Below are positions 14,165 through 16,954 of a stretch of 16,954 nucleotides of DNA, one piece after another. Made by a program: the position numbers and the translations under genes. Source of the stretch: JAVBKA01 sp031546715 (GTDB taxonomy: Bacteria; Bacillota; Clostridia; Oscillospirales; UBA929); NCBI GenBank assembly GCA_031546715.1, contig JAVBKA010000134.1, positions 1 to 16,954 of the forward strand, written 5' to 3'. The notes beneath the pieces are model-generated. The model saw nothing but the letters and a program-made list of their open reading frames with translations, made no database searches and had not been told where the DNA came from. The stretch's first letter is position 1, and each line of letters begins with the position of its first letter.

Positions 14165-14346
14165 AAAATGCACTAACCGAGCTTTTAAAAGTACGAAGTA
14201 TAATCACATTGGCTATTATCGGCGTGCTTTCCTACTTGGCAATAGTACGAATTATTGATGCCGCCACCTTTATGACTATTGCGGGCGCAGTGGTTGCTTA
14301 CTATTTCAATAGAAAAGAAGGAAACGGCAATGACAATCATAACTAA
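14161..14346 (+). CDS. Small phage holin-like protein
   Basis: A 61-aa membrane protein. Start at ATG 14161 overlaps the XhlA-like stop and is preferred over an upstream in-frame start because it excludes a non-membrane leader. Two hydrophobic segments are seen: about 15-31 (IITLAIIGVLSYLAIVR) and about 35-50 (AATFMTIAGAVVAYYF), then a charged tail RKEGNGNDNHN. Two short transmembrane helices with a polar C-terminus fit a class II-type holin. The gene ends inside the amidase start region. Together with XhlA and the amidase it forms a PBSX-like lysis cassette, with order XhlA, holin, amidase. Confidence 0.75.
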   Translation: MKNALTELLKVRSIITLAIIGVLSYLAIVRIIDAATFMTIAGAVVAYYFNRKEGNGNDNHN

Positions 14347-15280
14347 GTACATGACAGACAATCCCTGCTACAAAGCGGGAAAAACGATACAGCCGACAGG
14401 CGTAATGGTACACAGCACCGCCGCCCCCGGGACAATGGCAAGTGATTGGTTTGAGCGGTGGAATAAGTCGGATGTTGAAAAATGTGTTCACGCATTCGTT
14501 GACAACACTGTTGTTATGCAGTATCTGCCTTGGAAGCACAGAGGTTGGCATTGCGGCGTTGGAACATCGGGAATGTCAGGGAACAACACCCATGTTGCAT
14601 TTGAAGTCTGCGAGCCGTCGGACATGGTGCTGTATTATCAAAACACAATCAAGCGAGGCGAATTTGCCGACAGCAGAGCCGTAAAGGCGGTTCAGCAGCA
14701 GCTATTAGCCAAGGGCTTGTATTTGGGCAATATTGACGGCGAATACGGCGGGGCCAGTGAGCTGGCTATGAAAAAATATCAGACCTCCAAGGGGCTGACG
14801 GCAGACGGCGTATGCGGAAAAAACACATGGAAGGCATTAGCCGCCGAGCCTGAAAGACTTTGTGCGTACAATCCGGAAAAAAACAAGGCGTATTTTGACG
14901 CGGCATGGAATAACGCAGTTGAGCTGACCGCCATGCTTTGTATTGAAAACGGAATAAACGAAAGCGGCGTGATTTGTCACAGCGAAGGGTACGCAAAGGG
15001 TATCGCCACAAATCACGCAGATATTATGCACTGGATTCCACTTCACGGAAAAAACATGGATATGTTTAGAGCCGATGTGGCAAAGGAAATAAAGGCGGCT
15101 CAAGGTGAAAACCAATCAGGCAGGCCAGACCTCGCCACTGTAGCAGCGGCAATTGACAACCTTGCAAGGCTTGGAGAGCTTAATACCCCCGATTACTGGA
15201 AGGCGCATTATAAAGAGCTTGCTAATGTGGATTATTTGCTGATTGGCTATAGTAACTGCGCAAGCAAGGCGATAAAATAG
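14330..15280 (+). CDS. N-acetylmuramoyl-L-alanine amidase endolysin, PG-binding domain inside the catalytic domain
   Basis: Peptidoglycan hydrolase (zinc amidase of the PGRP/T7-lysozyme fold) for host lysis, 316 aa. ATG 14330 with GAAGGAAA nearby is chosen over an upstream TTG. The N-terminal half has GVMVHSTAAPG (H28 as zinc ligand), CVHAFVDN and NNTHVAFEVCEPSDM (up to about 99). A peptidoglycan-binding module follows at about 115-172 (AVQQQLLAKGLYLGNIDGEY, MKKYQTSKGL and GVCGKNTWKAL). The amidase then resumes at about 189 (YFDAAWNNAVELTAMLC) with ICHSEGYAKGIATNHADIMHW (215-235) carrying the second set of catalytic/zinc residues (H217, then D231/H234). A C-terminal tail (about 262-316, RLGELNTPDYWKAHY) resembles a module common in clostridial phage lysins. 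So the catalytic domain seems split by an inserted binding domain. Confidence 0.93.
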   Translation: MTIITKYMTDNPCYKAGKTIQPTGVMVHSTAAPGTMASDWFERWNKSDVEKCVHAFVDNTVVMQYLPWKHRGWHCGVGTSGMSGNNTHVAFEVCEPSDMVLYYQNTIKRGEFADSRAVKAVQQQLLAKGLYLGNIDGEYGGASELAMKKYQTSKGLTADGVCGKNTWKALAAEPERLCAYNPEKNKAYFDAAWNNAVELTAMLCIENGINESGVICHSEGYAKGIATNHADIMHWIPLHGKNMDMFRADVAKEIKAAQGENQSGRPDLATVAAAIDNLARLGELNTPDYWKAHYKELANVDYLLIGYSNCASKAIK

Positions 15281-15310
15281 AAACTGCAAAATAGGAACAT
15301 CGTCCCGCTA

Positions 15311-15339
15311 TTGATTTTTTGAACATGCTGTGATATGCT
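15311..15339 (+). promoter_or_regulatory. Promoter candidate for the 74-aa gene
   Basis: TTGATT (15311-15316), 17-base spacer, TATGCT (15334-15339). Both hexamers differ from consensus by one or two bases. The ATG at 15365 with ACGGAGGTGG upstream follows. Supports independent expression of the small downstream gene from the phage-like operon. Confidence 0.5.
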
Positions 15340-15364
15340 GTTAATCAAACGGAGGTGGCTTATA

Positions 15365-15589
15365 ATGAGTGAAAATTCTGCTTGGCGTCCCAACAGTATG
15401 AAGGCATGTCTGGAAAATGACAGATATCTTTCTGTTATGGTTTCAAACAAAGAGTTTTTTGGGAAAGGTCTCGTGCTTGACAATTCAGCAGAGCCGTTTA
15501 CCCAGTGGTATGGAAAGTCCGTGATTAAGGAACTGGACTATTTAAAACGCAAGGCTGCCAATGAAAAAAACGCAGTTGAGCATAATTAG
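15365..15589 (+). CDS. Unrecognised small protein, 74 aa
   Basis: Not recognised. The start at ATG 15365 follows a strong GGAGGTGG, and a promoter lies just before, so this is likely a real, separately expressed gene after the lysis cassette. The sequence MSENSAWRPNSMKACLENDR is followed by YLSVMVSNKEFFGKGLVLD and a charged helical C-terminus (VIKELDYLKRKAANEKNAVE). No transmembrane segment, no signal peptide, no cysteine motif. It ends two bases before a strong terminator (15592). Small cargo or host gene; could be a regulator or moron-type gene but nothing in the sequence shows this. Confidence 0.55.
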   Translation: MSENSAWRPNSMKACLENDRYLSVMVSNKEFFGKGLVLDNSAEPFTQWYGKSVIKELDYLKRKAANEKNAVEHN

Positions 15590-15591
15590 TA

Positions 15592-15631
15592 CTTCTAGGC
15601 AGGGAGATTCCTGTCTAGAAGACGTTTTTTT
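15592..15631 (+). terminator. Intrinsic terminator after the 74-aa gene
   Basis: CTTCTAGGCAGG (15592-15603) pairs with CCTGTCTAGAAG (15610-15621) over 12 bp with one G-T pair, a six-base loop (GAGATT), then after ACG a run of seven T (15625-15631). Strong textbook terminator separating the 74-aa gene from the 208-aa gene. Confidence 0.9.
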
Positions 15632-15660
15632 GCAAAAAATCTTTTCTGGGGGACATGTGA

Positions 15661-16287
15661 ATGACTGAGCAAGAATTTTATGACTATACAAATCGGCGCA
15701 TAATTCCAAGAGTTGAGGAAACCTTATTAAACCTTGATTGCCAACTGCAAGGTATTTCTGACATCAATGCCCTCGCCTATCACTTGTACCCGAAATATGA
15801 GTTTTTTGAGGGCTGGTATAAGGCGATTATGAGGTCTGCTAAGCCTTTGCTTGATGAGAATAAGATGACAGCATGTCTCTGCGCTGCGATTATAGCGTTA
15901 AGACCGCTAAAGCCTAATCTGAATGTTCGGTTAAAAGATTCTTCCGAAGAATTTTCATACTTCTACCATTATCCCAATGAAGTTTTAGCGTATTTTAGCG
16001 CTGTTGACTTTATCGGACTAAAGCTTGCATCTGAAACTGACGACGAAAAGAAGCTTGACTTTATATTCGACGGCGTCTTCGTCCCCGACAGCGGCAACGA
16101 CGACCATGACTACCTTTCCTACTTCGTAAAGGTGCTAGACCACGCCGCCCGTAAAGACGAAAAAGACCCCAACGAGCCAGAGCCAGCCGAGTATCCATAT
16201 GATATGAACTATGACCTGACAGCATTCTCGTTGCTGTTTTTTCACATAACCGAGAGCTATAGACAGGCTCTTGAAGGAGTAAAGTAA
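15661..16287 (+). CDS. Unrecognised 208-aa acidic protein
   Basis: Not recognised. ATG 15661 has GGGGGA about seven bases upstream. The protein is mostly helical: N-terminal TEQEFYDYTNRRIIPRVEET, then YPKYEFFEGWYKAIMRSAKP. A middle strand-rich part (NLNVRLKDSSEEFSYFYHYP) leads to an acidic stretch near 130-175 (DDEKKLDFIFDGVFV, ARKDEKDPNEPEPAEYP). It ends with FSLLFFHITESYRQALEGVK. No transmembrane helix or known catalytic motif is visible. Flanked by strong terminators on both sides, so it is its own transcription unit, though no clear promoter is found in the 30 bases after the upstream terminator. An immunity-type protein or host gene are possible; not supported further. Confidence 0.6.
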   Translation: MTEQEFYDYTNRRIIPRVEETLLNLDCQLQGISDINALAYHLYPKYEFFEGWYKAIMRSAKPLLDENKMTACLCAAIIALRPLKPNLNVRLKDSSEEFSYFYHYPNEVLAYFSAVDFIGLKLASETDDEKKLDFIFDGVFVPDSGNDDHDYLSYFVKVLDHAARKDEKDPNEPEPAEYPYDMNYDLTAFSLLFFHITESYRQALEGVK

Positions 16288-16294
16288 GTGAGTA

Positions 16295-16336
16295 CAGCCC
16301 TGAAACAAGCGTTATAGCTTGTTTCGGGGCTGTTTT
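16295..16336 (+). terminator. Intrinsic terminator after the 208-aa gene
   Basis: CAGCCCTGAAACAAGC (16295-16310) pairs with GCTTGTTTCGGGGCTG (16317-16332), 16 bp with one G-T pair and a six-base loop (GTTATA), then TTTT. Strong stem, short T-tail. It lies before the convergent methyltransferase stop (16378). Confidence 0.85.
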
Positions 16337-16377
16337 GTGTTGTGGGGGGTGAGGAGATGGTGGATTGTGAGGCGAAC
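16337..16377. other. Spacer between convergent genes
   Basis: Short G-rich gap (GTGGGGGGTGAGGAGATGGT) between the terminator of the 208-aa gene and the end of the methyltransferase gene on the other strand. Nothing else is seen in it. Confidence 0.5.
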
Positions 16378-16954
16378 TCACTTCGTTGAGATAAATAAAC
16401 CGCACTCTTTTTGAATATTGATTGCGCCGTCTCTTTTTCGTATATCTTCAAAATAATCAAACAATCCGACAAAATCATTTTCTGTACATCTTTCCAAGGA
16501 AATAGACGATTTTAACCAATCAACTAAGTCCTCAGTTTCTGTAATTGACAACGAGTCCTCAAAGTCTATCCTTTTCACATTTGAAAAGTGACAGCTTAGT
16601 ATTTCTGCTCCGTTTTGGAGGTTGAAAGGAAATTCTTGAGAAAAAGCAGTGGTGTCTGGGTTAAGCTGTTTAAAAGCATTATGTAAAAATTTTTGCATTC
16701 CACTATTGCCGTTAGTAGTGGAATAGAATTTGCCGCCTGCAATAAGAATGCGACGCACTTCGGATAATGCTTTTGATAAGTCGGGAACGTGGTATAGCAT
16801 GTGGTTAGCGATAACGATATCAAAAGCTTCATCTGGAAAAGGGATGTTTTGTATATCGATTTGATTAAATGAAACATTGGGATAAGCTGAATACTTGGCT
16901 TTGACGGCATCTATCATGCCAGTTGAAAAATCTGACAGTGTCAAGCTACTGTTA
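16378..16954 (-). CDS. SAM-dependent methyltransferase, class I, partial
   Basis: Partial: reading leftwards from the window edge, the frame stays open to 16954, so the true start and glycine-rich motif I lie outside. The visible part has the acidic adenosyl-binding segment TLSDFSTGM, then FNQIDIQNIPFPDEAFDIVI (the post-II acidic and catalytic-loop region with PFPDEAFD), NHMLYHVPDLSKALSEVRRI and LIAGGKFYSTTNG. The C-terminal region is helical and ends LFISTK. This is the Methyltransf_11 pattern of small-molecule methyltransferases; the substrate cannot be read. It is convergent with the phage-side genes and appears to be host chromosome flanking the cassette. Confidence 0.9.
   Translation of the reverse strand, partial: NSSLTLSDFSTGMIDAVKAKYSAYPNVSFNQIDIQNIPFPDEAFDIVIANHMLYHVPDLSKALSEVRRILIAGGKFYSTTNGNSGMQKFLHNAFKQLNPDTTAFSQEFPFNLQNGAEILSCHFSNVKRIDFEDSLSITETEDLVDWLKSSISLERCTENDFVGLFDYFEDIRKRDGAINIQKECGLFISTK

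Noticed and set aside
14279..14329. TTG start for the amidase giving a longer N-terminus
   Set aside because: No ribosome site there and the extra residues come from the holin gene; ATG 14330 with purine-rich GAAGGAAA is better.
15281..15310. Terminator directly after the amidase
   Set aside because: Only a short gap with no stable hairpin plus T-run; the first clear terminator is at 15592-15631.

Overview
The window carries a compact, single-strand structural cassette of a contractile-tailed (myovirus-type, PBSX/Xkd-like) phage element in what looks like a mid-GC Firmicutes chromosome, probably a Clostridia/Oscillospirales-type gut bacterium. That host guess is inference. It rests on strong Shine-Dalgarno sequences, the Xkd-type tail gene order, the clostridial-style amidase and the palindromic GTAGGG-edged intergenic repeats; no host marker gene is complete here.

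Layout. Positions 1-1085 hold no convincing gene. They contain a cluster of palindromic repeats (a 113-bp tandem unit, covarying hairpins, a 20-bp x 4 tandem repeat), further inverted repeats and a sigma70-like promoter (TTTACA-N17-TATTAT). From 1086 a plus-strand operon runs nearly without gaps. It encodes large terminase, portal, a small scaffold-like protein, major capsid, three short head-tail connector/closure/terminator proteins, tail sheath, tail tube and an XkdN-type tail-assembly chaperone with a canonical A AAA AAC -1 frameshift site. Next come a strange 355-aa protein in the tape-measure slot, a MITE-like 159-bp inverted-repeat element, and the baseplate genes (XkdP LysM, XkdR, XkdS, XkdT, XkdU). 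A glycine-rich tail-tip adhesin, an XhlA-like protein, a holin and an amidase complete it (to 15280). After the lysis genes come two small unrecognised genes, each followed by a strong intrinsic terminator: a 74-aa gene with its own promoter and a 208-aa gene. A convergent, truncated SAM-dependent methyltransferase fills the right edge on the minus strand.

How it works together. Head genes would build and fill a capsid. Sheath, tube and baseplate genes would build a contractile tail, the adhesin would bind the target cell, and holin/XhlA plus amidase would release particles. What is missing is informative: no small terminase next to the large one, no head protease, no conventional long tape-measure gene, no XkdQ-type hub gene, and no integrase, repressor or replication genes in the window. 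The cassette is flanked by repeats on the left and terminator-bounded cargo on the right. It may therefore be a domesticated or defective particle locus (PBSX-like or gene-transfer-agent-like), or a phage with an unusually short tail. The sequence alone does not settle which.

The points most worth following are the odd 355-aa protein where tape measure and hub should be, the snap-back element beside it, the frameshifted chaperone, and the amidase whose catalytic domain appears to be interrupted by a peptidoglycan-binding domain.
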